This document shows, piece by piece, positions 45,320 through 55,022 of a stretch of 64,000 bases of DNA. Position 1 is the stretch's first letter. Every line of letters begins with the position of its first letter. Position numbers and translations under genes: made by a program. This DNA is from Sphingobium subterraneum (GTDB taxonomy: Bacteria; Pseudomonadota; Alphaproteobacteria; Sphingomonadales; Sphingomonadaceae). The stretch is from positions 1,240,001-1,304,000 of the forward strand of contig NZ_JACIJP010000001.1 in the NCBI RefSeq assembly GCF_014199435.1, in the 5' to 3' direction. The notes below the pieces were generated by a model. It had not been told where the DNA came from. It saw only the letters and a list, made by a program, of their open reading frames with translations, and did no database searches.

Positions 45320-47215
45320 ATGAACTTCTTGAAGGCGGTATGGCGGTTCATCCGGGGGGTGAAGGACATGCTTGTCCTCCTCTTCCTCCTGCTGTTCTTC
45401 GGTTTCCTCTACGCGGCGTTGTCGTTTTCCACCGGTGAGCGTCAGGCGCGGGTCACGGCGGGCGCGCTTCTGCTCGATCTTAACGGGACGATCGTCGAAC
45501 AACCCAGCGCCGAAGATCCCATCGCCATCCTTTCGGGCAACCGCGCGCCGCTGCGCGAGTACAGGTTGCGCGATCTTGTGACGTCGCTCGAAGCAGCGCG
45601 GACGGACGCCAACGTGAAGGCGGTGGTTCTCAATCTCGACGGGTTCATGGGCGGCGGACAGGTCGCGCTCAGCCGCGTCGGACGGGCGCTTGACGCCGTC
45701 CGTGCCGCGAACAAACCCGTGCTCGCCTTCGCAACCGCGTACGAGGACGACGGCTATCAATTGGCGGCCCACGCCAGCGAAGTGTGGATCAACCCCATCG
45801 GCGGCGTCGCCATCAGCGGCCCAGGCGGATCCCAGCTCTATTTCAAGGGACTGATCGACCGGCTGGGCATCACCGCCAATATCTATCGCGTCGGCACCTA
45901 TAAGAGCGCCGTCGAACCGTTTCTGCGGCCCGACATGTCGCCCGCCGCACGCGAAGCCAATCAGGCGCTCGACAATATCCTCTGGCAAAACTGGCGCAAC
46001 GAGGTTGGCAAAGCCCGTCCCCGTGCGCAGCTGGCGGCCTATACCGCCGATATGCTGGCAGCAGCGCGTGTTACAGGCGGCAACATGGCGCAGGCTGCTC
46101 TCAACGCGCGGCTGGTGGACAAAGTCGGCGACGAAACCGCCTTTGCCCAGCGCGTCGCTGCACTGTCCGGGCAGGACGACAATCCGGAAGGGCCGGGCTT
46201 TGCCGCCATCGACCTTTCCCACTATGTCCGGGCCAAAACGCCATCGAACAATGGCCCGATCGGCGTGCTCACCATTGCGGGCGACATTGTCGACGGCGAA
46301 GCGGGACCAGGAGCCGCGGCGGGCGACAGCATCGCGCTGCTCCTGCGCAAGGCCCTCGCCCAGAACAATCTCAAGGCGCTGGTGATCCGCGTTGATTCGC
46401 CCGGCGGATCGGTGCTGGCGTCCGAACAGATCCGCACCGCGATCGCGCAGGCCAAAGCCCAGGGGCTGCCCGTTGTGACATCGATGGGCAATGTCGCGGC
46501 ATCGGGAGGATACTGGGTGACCACCCTGTCAGACACGGTGTTTGCCGAACCCTCGACTATCACCGGCTCCATCGGCGTGTTCGGCATATTGCCGAGCTTC
46601 GAAGGCACGCTCGCCAAGATCGGTATTACCAGTGATGGCGTGACAACCACGCCCCTCTCGGGCGAGCCCAATGTGCTCGGCGGGGTCAGCCCCGAGTTCA
46701 ACGCCATTGCGCAGCTGGGCGTGGAGGACATGTACCGCCGCTTCATCGGCATCGTGTCGCAGGCGCGCAAGCTCTCCCCTGCCCGCGTGGATGCCATCGC
46801 ACAGGGACGCGTCTGGGATGGCGGTACGGCACGAAAGATCGGTCTGATCGACCGCTTCGGGGGGCTGGAAGACGCCATCGCCGAAGCCGCGAGGCGGGCA
46901 AAGATCGACCCCGCATCTGCCCGTCCGACCTATATCGAACAGGAGCCTGACCGCTTCACCCGCTTCCTCGAAGCAATGCGCGACGACAATGCCGAAAACC
47001 GCGCCGCATCAGGACATGATCTGCTGGGCCGCGCAGCCGCGCGGCAGCGACTCTGGGCGTTGCAGGCGGTGTCCGATGCGCGCGGGATGATCGACGGGCC
47101 TGCGGTTCGCGCCTCCTGCCTGGAATGCATCGGCCATCTTCCCCCTGCGCCCAAATCGCCCGCGTCCGACGGAATTTGGGAATGGATGGGCAAGGCTTTG
47201 GCGGTCCTGCGCTGA
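45320..47215 (+). CDS. sppA: Signal peptide peptidase SppA, 67-kDa type
   Basis: A membrane-anchored serine/lysine protease that degrades cleaved signal peptides. The 631-residue protein has one N-terminal transmembrane helix (LVLLFLLLFFGFLYAALSF). It has two SppA-type domains: the catalytic Lys is in RVGTYKSAVEPF (about residue 195) and the nucleophile Ser in GNVAASGGYWV (about 394). Length matches the double-domain E. coli type. The ATG at 45320 follows AGGCGGCGATC. It is divergent from groES (about 350 nt between starts, holding the groESL control signals) and 103 nt before the racemase gene. Confidence 0.94.
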   Translation: MNFLKAVWRFIRGVKDMLVLLFLLLFFGFLYAALSFSTGERQARVTAGALLLDLNGTIVEQPSAEDPIAILSGNRAPLREYRLRDLVTSLEAARTDANVKAVVLNLDGFMGGGQVALSRVGRALDAVRAANKPVLAFATAYEDDGYQLAAHASEVWINPIGGVAISGPGGSQLYFKGLIDRLGITANIYRVGTYKSAVEPFLRPDMSPAAREANQALDNILWQNWRNEVGKARPRAQLAAYTADMLAAARVTGGNMAQAALNARLVDKVGDETAFAQRVAALSGQDDNPEGPGFAAIDLSHYVRAKTPSNNGPIGVLTIAGDIVDGEAGPGAAAGDSIALLLRKALAQNNLKALVIRVDSPGGSVLASEQIRTAIAQAKAQGLPVVTSMGNVAASGGYWVTTLSDTVFAEPSTITGSIGVFGILPSFEGTLAKIGITSDGVTTTPLSGEPNVLGGVSPEFNAIAQLGVEDMYRRFIGIVSQARKLSPARVDAIAQGRVWDGGTARKIGLIDRFGGLEDAIAEAARRAKIDPASARPTYIEQEPDRFTRFLEAMRDDNAENRAASGHDLLGRAAARQRLWALQAVSDARGMIDGPAVRASCLECIGHLPPAPKSPASDGIWEWMGKALAVLR

Positions 47216-47318
47216 CCCGCAACGAATTTCACGGCATCGCGGCTTGCGGCACCCCGGGTTAGGGGGATAGAGCAGCAGACCACATCGTGATGTCGCACTT
47301 ACAATACTGGATGAAAGA

Positions 47319-48011
47319 ATGAAGAAGTTCGGGTTGATCGGGGGGCTGAGCTGGACCTCCACTGTGCGCTATTACCAGATCATCAACGAGGGCGTCGCCC
47401 GACAGGTCGGCGGGCTGCACAGCGCCCCGCTTCTCATCGAAAGTCTCGATTTCGCGGAAGTCGCCCGTTGCACAAGCGCGCAGGACTGGGACTGCACCAG
47501 CAGCCAGCTCGTCGACGCCGCACGGCGGCTGGAAACGGCGGGCGCGCAAGGCCTCGTCATTTGCGCCAACTCGATGCACACCGTTTACGACCGCGTGGCG
47601 GCTGCTGTCACGATTCCCATCATCCACATCGCCGACACGGTGGCCGAGAAGATGCAGAAGGATGGCATCAAGACCGCCGCGCTTGTCGGTACGCGCAATG
47701 TGATGACGGAGAAATTTTACCGGCAGCGCCTGGTATCACGCGGCGTGTCGCTTCTGCCACCCGACATGGAACTGGCCGAGCGTATCGACACAATCGTCTA
47801 CGACGAACTGATGATGGGCAAGGCCACCCGCGAGTCCGAGCGGTTTATGAAGTCCGAACTCACCGACATCGCCAAACAACAGGTGCAGGCGGCGGTCCTC
47901 GCCTGCACCGAACTGGAAATGATCGTCGACGTGCGGGCCAACGTTCTGCCCATCTACGATTCCACCACGATCCACGCCAAGGCCGCGCTGGACTTCATTC
48001 TGGCGGACTGA
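47319..48011 (+). CDS. Aspartate/glutamate racemase family protein
   Basis: A 230-residue member of the cofactor-independent Asp/Glu racemase family (YgeA/RacD-like). The two catalytic cysteines are visible: Cys in GLVICANSMHTVYD (about residue 84) and Cys in AAVLACTELEMIVD (about 196). The N-terminus MKKFGLIGGLSWTSTVRYYQ is typical of amino-acid racemases of this group. The substrate could be aspartate, glutamate or another amino acid. It follows sppA by 103 nt and is convergent with the hemerythrin-like gene (11 nt between stops). It is not the murI of cell-wall synthesis as far as motifs tell. Confidence 0.9.
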   Translation: MKKFGLIGGLSWTSTVRYYQIINEGVARQVGGLHSAPLLIESLDFAEVARCTSAQDWDCTSSQLVDAARRLETAGAQGLVICANSMHTVYDRVAAAVTIPIIHIADTVAEKMQKDGIKTAALVGTRNVMTEKFYRQRLVSRGVSLLPPDMELAERIDTIVYDELMMGKATRESERFMKSELTDIAKQQVQAAVLACTELEMIVDVRANVLPIYDSTTIHAKAALDFILAD

Positions 48012-48022
48012 AACGTTTTCGT

Positions 48023-48451
48023 TCAGGCGGCACGAAGGCGGATGCGTGAATGCTGGAGCGCGAGCGGATAGAGCACCGCGTTTTCCTGCGCGATGCGGTC
48101 CAGAATGCGGTGCATGATGGCAGCGGAATCCTGCGCGAATCCTTCCCAGTCTTGCGCAATATTGTCTGCGCTCCACTGGGTCCGGTAGGTCCGCCACCGG
48201 GTCTTGAGTTCGGCAAAGGCACTTTCCACTTTTCTGACCGCATCATCCAGAGAGGTCGGGCGCGTGCAGGTCGGATCGTCATAAAGGAAATCCGCGTCGT
48301 CCAGGAAATGCGCCTCCAGCCGTTTGCCAAAGGTCGTCAGCATTTCATATCCTGCGGCAGGGTCCGGTTTCCCACAGGTCAGCGCCAGAATGTCATGCGC
48401 CATTTTGTGGAGCGCTTCATGGTCGTTGATCAGGTTCATAAGACTGTGCAT
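48023..48451 (-). CDS. Hemerythrin-like (HHE) domain protein
   Basis: The 142-residue all-helical protein has histidine/acidic spacing like the hemerythrin HHE cation-binding domain: INDHEALHKMAHDILALTCG, LEAHFLDDADFLYDDP, and IMHRILDRIAQENAVLYPLA. These could hold a di-iron centre that senses O2 or NO. It lacks other domains. The ATG ending at 48451 gives MHSLMNLINDHEAL; a second Met follows four residues later. Monocistronic. Function is inferred from the family only. Confidence 0.75.
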   Translation of the reverse strand: MHSLMNLINDHEALHKMAHDILALTCGKPDPAAGYEMLTTFGKRLEAHFLDDADFLYDDPTCTRPTSLDDAVRKVESAFAELKTRWRTYRTQWSADNIAQDWEGFAQDSAAIMHRILDRIAQENAVLYPLALQHSRIRLRAA

Positions 48452-48535
48452 GGCGGCCCTTTTGCAATCGATTTAATGAAAACTCAACATGCCAGTGGCT
48501 GGTTAACGGATGATTAGACAGACGGGCGCCAACAC

Positions 48536-48563
48536 AAAAAAGGGGCCGTTCCCGGCCCCTTTT
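48536..48563 (-). terminator. Rho-independent terminator of rplM-rpsI
   Basis: GGGGCCG (48542-48548), loop TTCC, CGGCCCC (48553-48559), flanked by A6 on the left and TTTT on the right. On the minus strand the stem is followed by TTTTTT. It sits 22 nt after the rpsI stop. A-rich and T-rich flanks make it potentially bidirectional. Confidence 0.88.
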
Positions 48564-48585
48564 CTGTTTGCTTCTGCAGCAAGAA

Positions 48586-49110
48586 TTAACGCTTCGAGAA
48601 CTGGAAGCTCTTGCGCGCCTTCGCCTTGCCATACTTCTTGCGTTCCACGGTGCGGCTGTCGCGCGTCAGGAAACCCTCGCGCTTCACAGCGGTGCGCAGC
48701 GCGGGCTCGTACTTGGTGAGCGCCTGGCTGATGCCATGCTTGACCGCGCCGGCCTGACCGGACAGGCCACCGCCCTTGACGGTGCAGATCACGTCATACT
48801 GACCTTCACGGTCGGTAACGCTGAACGGCTGGTTGATGACAAGGCGCAGCGTCGGACGGGCGAAGTAGATTTCCTGATCGCGGCCGTTGACGGTGACCTT
48901 GCCCGAGCCGGGCTTGATCCATACGCGCGCAACGGCATCCTTGCGGCGGCCGGTCGCATAGGCACGGCCAAGGCTGTCGATTTCCTGGCTACGCAGCGGT
49001 GTGTCATTCACGACCGGAGCGGCGGGCGCAACGGCAACATCGCCTTCGGGGGCGGGAGAAGCCGACGTCAGACCGGCGAGGTCGGACAGGGACTGGCGGT
49101 TATCGGTCAT
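48586..49110 (-). CDS. rpsI: 30S ribosomal protein S9
   Basis: S9 contacts the P-site tRNA through its C-terminal tail. The 174-residue product has an N-terminal extension of about 45 residues, Ala/Pro-rich, before the family core [20 protein letters not shown]; such extensions are common in alphaproteobacteria. Core motifs include [20 protein letters not shown] and the invariant end [11 protein letters not shown]. Its ATG overlaps the rplM stop by 1 nt (TAATG), so the two are coupled. A strong terminator follows. Confidence 0.97.
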   Translation of the reverse strand: MTDNRQSLSDLAGLTSASPAPEGDVAVAPAAPVVNDTPLRSQEIDSLGRAYATGRRKDAVARVWIKPGSGKVTVNGRDQEIYFARPTLRLVINQPFSVTDREGQYDVICTVKGGGLSGQAGAVKHGISQALTKYEPALRTAVKREGFLTRDSRTVERKKYGKAKARKSFQFSKR

Positions 49111-49589
49111 TATGCACCCACCTTGTTCTTGCGGTTGCGCGAAGCGATGTCGATCACTTCCGGGTTCTGGGCTTCATGCGGATGTTCGGACCCGGCAAAA
49201 ATGCGCAGGTTGCGCATCTGCTGGCGGCCAAGCGGGCCACGCGGGATCATGCGTTCGATCGCCTTTTCCAGCACGCGCTCGGGGAAACGGCCCTCCAGCA
49301 CCTTCGCGGGGGTGATCGCCTTGATACCGCCCGCATAGCCGGTGTGCTTGTAATACACCTTGTCGGTCAGCTTCTTGCCGGTGAACTTCACCTTGTCGGC
49401 GTTGATGATGATGACATTGTCGCCACAATCGACGTGCGGGGTGAAGCTCGGCTTGTGCTTGCCGCGCAGGATATTGGCGATGATCGATGCCGCGCGACCG
49501 ACAACCAGCCCGTCCGCGTCAATCAATACCCACTTCTTTTCAACCGTTGCCGGATTGGCCGACTTGGTCGTTTTCATCAGCGCCTTCAT
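49110..49589 (-). CDS. rplM: 50S ribosomal protein L13
   Basis: L13 is an early-assembly 50S protein. The 159-residue product contains [60 protein letters not shown] and [20 protein letters not shown], all typical. The frame allows starts at 49616, 49589 and 49577; [20 protein letters not shown] from the ATG ending at 49589 is the usual sphingomonad form. It is followed by rpsI with a 1-nt overlap. A sigma-70 type promoter lies at 49651-49679. Confidence 0.97.
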   Translation of the reverse strand: MKALMKTTKSANPATVEKKWVLIDADGLVVGRAASIIANILRGKHKPSFTPHVDCGDNVIIINADKVKFTGKKLTDKVYYKHTGYAGGIKAITPAKVLEGRFPERVLEKAIERMIPRGPLGRQQMRNLRIFAGSEHPHEAQNPEVIDIASRNRKNKVGA

Positions 49590-49650
49590 GGCCCGAAAAC
49601 TCCTGTTGATGGTCACCGATCCGCGTCAAGCGCTCGTCGGAAGATGCGCG

Positions 49651-49679
49651 CTAATGACTGCGAAGGGCCAAAGAGTCAA
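49651..49679 (-). promoter_or_regulatory. Promoter of rplM-rpsI
   Basis: On the minus strand TTGACT (49674-49679), a 17-nt spacer and CATTAG (49651-49656) form a good sigma-70 promoter about 60 nt before the rplM start. No other convincing signal is visible between 49590 and 49728. Confidence 0.55.
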
Positions 49680-49728
49680 GCAAAACGGCGCATCAGCGGA
49701 CGGGTAAAATAATACCACACTACACCGA

Positions 49729-50793
49729 TCAGGCCTTTCGCTGCACTCCGATGCTGTGCGCGGCCAACGCGGTAGCGGCAACAACCAGCGCCCCGACGGC
49801 CTGATGCAGCGCGGCGAGCGGCAACGCGATCCCGCTCATCACCGTAACGATACCCAGCAGGATCTGCGTTCCCACCGAGGCGTTGAGAGCGATGGACGGC
49901 ACACGATGCCCTGCTTTCTTCGCCCGCCGCGCAAGCAGGATCAGCACCAGCGCGGTCACCCAGGCCCACCAGCGGTGAAAGAAGTGCACGAAATAAGGAT
50001 CATCGCTGACAATGCCCCAGAGCGAACGCCCCCAATCGACCCCCTCCGGAAAGATATGGTCGTTCATCAACGGCCAGGTGTTGGCGACATATCCGGCGTC
50101 CAGACCGGCGACATAGGCGCCCCAGATCAGCTGGACGAGCAGCACCAACGCCGCGATCCGCGCAAAACCGACCAGCCGCGCCGGGCGTGCGTGCCCGTCC
50201 CGGTCCAGTGCGCGCAGGTCGAGCGCCGTCCAGATGCACCCGGCCATGATGAAGAGCGCCGTGATCAGATGTACCGCCAACCGATAATGGCTGACATCCG
50301 TACGGTCGACCAGGCCGGATGCCACCATCCACCATCCGATCGCGCCCTGCAGCCCGCCCAGCGCCAGGATGGCGGTCAGGCGCGGCCCGTAGCCCAACGG
50401 GATCGCCCGGCGAAGCGCAAACCACGCCAAGGGGACGGCGAACACCACCCCGATCAACCGCCCCAGCAGGCGGTGCGACCATTCCCAGAAGAAAATGAAC
50501 TGGAAGTCGCTGAGGCTCATCCCCCGGTTGATCTCGCGATATTCGGGGATCTGCCGGTATTTGGCGAATGCCTCCTGCCATTGCGCGTCATTGAGCGGCG
50601 GCAAGGCGCCCGTCACCGGCTTCCATTCGGTGATCGACAGGCCGGATTCGGTCAGTCGTGTGATGCCTCCCACCACGACCATCACGAAAATCAGCGCTGC
50701 CACGCTCAGCAACCACAGCGCAATCGCGCGCGGACGGCTGGATGAGGAGAGCGGGGATCCGCCGGGCTGAGGCGAAGAAGCGGCGCTGTTCAT
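49729..50793 (-). CDS. ctaA: Heme A synthase (COX15/CtaA family)
   Basis: Oxidises heme O to heme A for aa3-type cytochrome oxidase. The 354-residue membrane protein has about eight transmembrane helices and the conserved heme-ligand regions: GGITRLTESGLSITEWKPVT, FIFFWEWSHRLLGRLIGVVF (E-W-x-H-R), VSHYRLAVHLITALFIMAGC, HFFHRWWAWVTALVLILLAR and LAALHQAVGALVVAATALAA. These match the Shewanella/Rhodobacter-type COX15 branch. The ATG ending at 50793 gives MNSAASSPQPG; longer frames upstream have no family match. It is divergent from the MerC-like gene. Confidence 0.95.
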   Translation of the reverse strand: MNSAASSPQPGGSPLSSSSRPRAIALWLLSVAALIFVMVVVGGITRLTESGLSITEWKPVTGALPPLNDAQWQEAFAKYRQIPEYREINRGMSLSDFQFIFFWEWSHRLLGRLIGVVFAVPLAWFALRRAIPLGYGPRLTAILALGGLQGAIGWWMVASGLVDRTDVSHYRLAVHLITALFIMAGCIWTALDLRALDRDGHARPARLVGFARIAALVLLVQLIWGAYVAGLDAGYVANTWPLMNDHIFPEGVDWGRSLWGIVSDDPYFVHFFHRWWAWVTALVLILLARRAKKAGHRVPSIALNASVGTQILLGIVTVMSGIALPLAALHQAVGALVVAATALAAHSIGVQRKA

Positions 50794-50905
50794 GCGCTCC
50801 CCATGAGCCGAAACCGGCGCTTTTTCAAGCTGACATGACACACGGCAGATCCTCGCGCGGACATAAACGCGCGTCGGCTCCCTCCTCACAACATTAATCT
50901 CTGAT

Positions 50906-50918
50906 GTTATGTTGTAAC
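50906..50918 (+). promoter_or_regulatory. Zur-like palindrome upstream of the MerC-like gene
   Basis: GTTATGTTGTAAC (50906-50918) matches 11 of 13 positions of the zinc-uptake-regulator core GTTATA-N-TATAAC. Overlapping inverted repeats lie around it: ACAACAT (50888-50894) with ATGTTGT (50909-50915), and AACAT (50890-50894) with ATGTT (50904-50908). It lies about 45 nt before the MerC-like start, in the region shared with the divergent ctaA. Confidence 0.45.
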
Positions 50919-50963
50919 TTACTATTCGGAGCGTATATAGTGCGCATCGTCCACGGAGATTCG

Positions 50964-51341
50964 ATGCTCGACAGTTTCGCCACTCGCCCCCTCTGGGACC
51001 GGCTTGCCATCGGCTTGTCGGGGCTGTGTGCCGTACATTGCGTGGCGACAGTCCTGTTCGTTGGTGCTTTGTCATCCGTCGGCCATCTGTTCGCCGCCCC
51101 CGCCGTTCATGAAATCGGCCTCGCCCTCGCGGTGCTGCTGGGCGCCTTTGCACTGGGCACCGGTGCGCTCAAGCATGGCATGATGCTCCCCACAGCGATC
51201 GGATCGCTGGGCCTCGGCATGATGGCCGGCGCCCTGAACGTTCCTCATGGCGCGAGCGAAGCCTTCTATACTGTGTTGGGCGTTTCCACCCTCGCGCTGG
51301 GCCACCTTCTCAACCAGCGGGCGCATCTCGGTCTGGCCTGA
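50964..51341 (+). CDS. MerC-domain membrane protein
   Basis: A 125-residue membrane protein with four hydrophobic segments and an N-terminal pair of cysteine/histidine residues in LSGLCAVHCVATVLFVGALS, the metal-binding site of MerC-type mercury transporters. Stand-alone MerC-domain proteins are common in sphingomonads and need not be involved in mercury resistance; there is no merR or merA nearby. GGAG 7 nt before the ATG at 50964 supports this start; the frame is open 20 codons upstream. A Zur-like palindrome upstream suggests a link to zinc. Function inferred only. Confidence 0.75.
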   Translation: MLDSFATRPLWDRLAIGLSGLCAVHCVATVLFVGALSSVGHLFAAPAVHEIGLALAVLLGAFALGTGALKHGMMLPTAIGSLGLGMMAGALNVPHGASEAFYTVLGVSTLALGHLLNQRAHLGLA

Positions 51342-51451
51342 GGCCCGCGGAAATCGCGGGGCAGACATTGCCTTTGGGGTTCCCCTGCCTTAGCTCTTGA
51401 GATGACCGATGCGAGGCGCTAACACGCGGCATCATTTTCAGGGATTACATC

Positions 51452-52234
51452 ATGGCGACTTTCACGCTTCCGCAGAACAGCAAGATCACGGGCAAAGGCA
51501 CGGTTCACAAGGCGGATGGCGCGAAGAACGTGAAATCGTTCAAGGTGTATCGCTACGACCCGGACTCGGGAAAGAACCCGCGTTACGACACGTTCGAGAT
51601 CGATCTGGACGAGTGCGGCCCGATGATTCTCGACGCGCTCATCAAGATGAAGAGCGAACAGGATCCCTCCCTCACCTTCCGCCGCTCCTGCCGTGAAGGC
51701 ATTTGCGGCTCGTGCTCGATGAACATCAACGGCACGAACGGCCTCGCCTGCACCACCGCGATCGAAGATTGCAAGGGCGAGATCCGCATCACACCGCTGC
51801 CGCACATGGATGTCATTAAGGATCTGGTCCCCGATTTCACCCATTTCTACGCGCAGTACAGCTCGATCCAGCCCTGGCTCAAGACGGTGTCGACCACCCC
51901 GTCGGGCAAGGAACGCCTGCAATCGCCGGATGATCGCGCGAAACTTGATGGTCTTTACGAGTGCATCCTGTGCGCCTGCTGCTCCTCGAGCTGCCCGAGC
52001 TACTGGTGGAACAGCGACAAGTTCCTCGGCCCCGCAATCCTGTTGCAGGCCTATCGCTGGCTCGCCGATAGCCGCGACGAATATACCGGCGAGCGGCTCG
52101 ATGAACTGGAAGATCCCTTCCGCCTCTATCGCTGCCACACCATCATGAACTGCGCGAACGTCTGCCCCAAGGGCTTGTCCCCCGCCAAGGCGATCGCCGA
52201 AACCAAGAAGATGCTGGCCGAACGGGCGATGTGA
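51452..52234 (+). CDS. sdhB: Succinate dehydrogenase iron-sulfur subunit
   Basis: Electron-transfer subunit of complex II, carrying [2Fe-2S], [4Fe-4S] and [3Fe-4S] clusters. The 260-residue protein has the first cluster ligands in [20 protein letters not shown], the second in [19 protein letters not shown] and the third in [20 protein letters not shown]. Length is normal. Unusually, sdhC, sdhD and sdhA do not precede it here; the upstream gene is the MerC-like one. The next gene, a thioesterase-like protein, overlaps by 4 nt (GTGA). Confidence 0.97.
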   Translation: MATFTLPQNSKITGKGTVHKADGAKNVKSFKVYRYDPDSGKNPRYDTFEIDLDECGPMILDALIKMKSEQDPSLTFRRSCREGICGSCSMNINGTNGLACTTAIEDCKGEIRITPLPHMDVIKDLVPDFTHFYAQYSSIQPWLKTVSTTPSGKERLQSPDDRAKLDGLYECILCACCSSSCPSYWWNSDKFLGPAILLQAYRWLADSRDEYTGERLDELEDPFRLYRCHTIMNCANVCPKGLSPAKAIAETKKMLAERAM

Positions 52235-52692
52235 CCATCCCCGCGGACACCGGGGCCATGATTGCGGATGAAACGACAGGCTGGACGCTGTGGGATCATG
52301 GCGGCAGCGGTGAATGGCCCGAACAATGGCCCGCCGTAGCTTGGCGGCCGATCACGCAGGAGCGGATCGTCTGCACCCTCCTGCCGCCCGCTCATGCAGG
52401 CAACCGATTAGGCTATCTGCACGGTGGCTTTCTGGCATCCTACGCGGAAACCTGCCTCGGTCTGTTTTCAGAAGCACAGCCCGATGGCTGCGGCACCGTG
52501 ACGGTGTCGCTCCATCTCGATTATCCTGCTCCGGCGCGGGTGGGGCTGGCGCTGACGGGAGAGGCTGAGCTTCTCCGCGAGACGGGACGCATGCAGTTCG
52601 TTCGTCTCGATTTGCGCCAGGAAGGCGCGCTGGTGCTGACGGCGAGCGGTGTCCTGCGCAAAGTCCCGCGCGCATCGGCGGACAAGGGGTAA
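52231..52692 (+). CDS. PaaI-type hotdog-fold thioesterase
   Basis: The 153-residue protein has the hotdog fold of acyl-CoA thioesterases: [18 protein letters not shown] is the long central helix with the His-Gly-Gly and Glu expected at the active site, and [16 protein letters not shown] follows. The natural substrate is unknown. The start is GTG at 52231, overlapping the sdhB stop (GTGA), with ATG at 52258 as an alternative. It lies 10 nt before zapE, so sdhB, this gene and zapE are probably one transcript. Confidence 0.84.
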   Translation: MTIPADTGAMIADETTGWTLWDHGGSGEWPEQWPAVAWRPITQERIVCTLLPPAHAGNRLGYLHGGFLASYAETCLGLFSEAQPDGCGTVTVSLHLDYPAPARVGLALTGEAELLRETGRMQFVRLDLRQEGALVLTASGVLRKVPRASADKG

Positions 52693-52702
52693 TCGGCGCG
52701 CC

Positions 52703-53818
52703 ATGAGCGACACCCTCTCCCACTATCAGGCGCTGGTCGCTGCGGGCGAATTGCGCGCTGATCCGGACCAGGCCGCCGCCGCCGCCCGGCTTGCCGCCTT
52801 GCAGGCCGAACTGGAATCCGTTCCTCCGCGCGGCAGCACCTTGTGGAAACTGCTGCGCAAGCTGCCTGAGCCGCCACGCGGCCTTTATATGTGGGGCGGC
52901 GTCGGGCGGGGCAAGTCGATGCTGATGGACCTGTTCTTCCAGAATGCGCAGGTCCGTCGCAAACGGCGGGCGCATTTTCACGAATTCATGCTGGATGTGC
53001 ACGCCCGCCTCGCCGAAGCGCGCAAGTCCGAAACGGGCGACCCAATCCCACCGGTTGTCGCTTCCATCGCGGAAGAAGCGCGCCTGCTGTGCTTTGACGA
53101 GATGGTCGTCAACAACATGGCCGACGCGGCGATCATGTCGCGGCTCTTCACCGGTCTGCTTGCCGCGCGCGTGACGATTGTCACGACATCCAACCGCCCA
53201 CCGGACGACCTCTACAAAAACGGCCTCAACCGTCAGCTCTTCCTGCCCTTCATCGACCTCATCAAGGACAAGCTTGATGTGACGAGCCTGAACGGACCCG
53301 TCGATTACCGGCGCGACCGGCTGGGCAATGCGAAGCTGTGGCAGGTTCCCAACGGACCTGCCGCAACGACGGCGATGAGCGAGGCCTTTTTCCGCCTGAC
53401 CGATTATCCGGTCGAGGACCGGGCGAAGGTTCCCGCCATTGACCTGGTAGTGCAGGGCAATCGCACGCTTCATGTGCCCAAGAGCCTGAAGGGAGTCGCC
53501 GTGTTCTCGTTCAAGCGGCTCTGTGCGGAAGCCCGCGGCGCGAGCGACTATCTCGCCATCGCCCGCCATTATCATACGGTGATGATCGTCGGCATCCCGG
53601 TGCTTGGCCCCGAAAAGCGCAATGAAGCCGCCCGCTTCGTCACGCTCATCGATGCACTGTATGAGTATAAGGTGAAGTTGATTGCCAGCGCGGACGCGGA
53701 GCCGGATGCGCTGTATCCAACAGGCGACGGCGCGTTCGAATTCGAGCGCACAGCGTCGCGCCTGCTGGAAATGCAATCCGACGCCTATCTCGCGCTGGGC
53801 CATGGTGAAGAACAGTGA
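52703..53818 (+). CDS. zapE: Cell division protein ZapE (AFG1-like ATPase)
   Basis: An AFG1/ZapE-family ATPase; ZapE binds FtsZ and modulates the Z-ring in E. coli, and the mitochondrial homologue helps respiratory complex assembly. The 371-residue protein has Walker A GLYMWGGVGRGKSMLMDLFF, the switch-like HFHEFMLDVHARL, Walker B ARLLCFDEMVVNNMADA and TIVTTSNRPPDDLYKNGLNR. The start at 52703 gives MSDTLSHYQALVAAGEL. It is transcribed with sdhB and a thioesterase and precedes mdh by 151 nt. Confidence 0.95.
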   Translation: MSDTLSHYQALVAAGELRADPDQAAAAARLAALQAELESVPPRGSTLWKLLRKLPEPPRGLYMWGGVGRGKSMLMDLFFQNAQVRRKRRAHFHEFMLDVHARLAEARKSETGDPIPPVVASIAEEARLLCFDEMVVNNMADAAIMSRLFTGLLAARVTIVTTSNRPPDDLYKNGLNRQLFLPFIDLIKDKLDVTSLNGPVDYRRDRLGNAKLWQVPNGPAATTAMSEAFFRLTDYPVEDRAKVPAIDLVVQGNRTLHVPKSLKGVAVFSFKRLCAEARGASDYLAIARHYHTVMIVGIPVLGPEKRNEAARFVTLIDALYEYKVKLIASADAEPDALYPTGDGAFEFERTASRLLEMQSDAYLALGHGEEQ

Positions 53819-53834
53819 ACCGCGCCCAACTTAT

Positions 53835-53855
53835 TGCAACTAATTCGCAGTTGCA
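53835..53855 (+). promoter_or_regulatory. Palindromic operator candidate upstream of mdh (Fur-like)
   Basis: TGCAACT (53835-53841), AATTCGC, AGTTGCA (53849-53855) is a perfect 7-bp inverted repeat. The inner TGCAACTAATTCGCA (53835-53849) also resembles the TGC-N9-GCA pattern of alphaproteobacterial Fur sites. Nearby are a second perfect repeat, ACTGCA-TT-TGCAGT (53872-53885), and a hairpin GCCGGT-CATT-ACCGGC (53934-53949) just before the mdh ribosome binding site. Confidence 0.4.
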
Positions 53856-53969
53856 GAGATAAAGTACAACGACTGCATTTGCAGTGTTGAATCCTTAACT
53901 AAATAGGCCTAAGCGAACTGCGAACTCATTTGTGCCGGTCATTACCGGCCCCCGCAGGAGGTTGACTGA

Positions 53970-54932
<963 letters not shown>

Positions 54933-55022
54933 CCACGAGCTGCACGCCCCTCCCCAGGAAATGTGCGCTGCCGTGGGAGGGGGCTAACTGAAGTGCCACG
55001 CCACCCGTAAAAAGGGGGAAGC

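Noticed and set aside
50964..51341. Mercury-resistance operon
   Set aside because: Only a MerC-domain protein is present. merR, merT, merP and merA are absent, and the upstream palindrome fits zinc control better.
52352..53803. Minus-strand open frame of 483 codons opposite the thioesterase gene and zapE
   Set aside because: Both plus-strand genes are supported by motifs and spacing; this is a GC-driven shadow.
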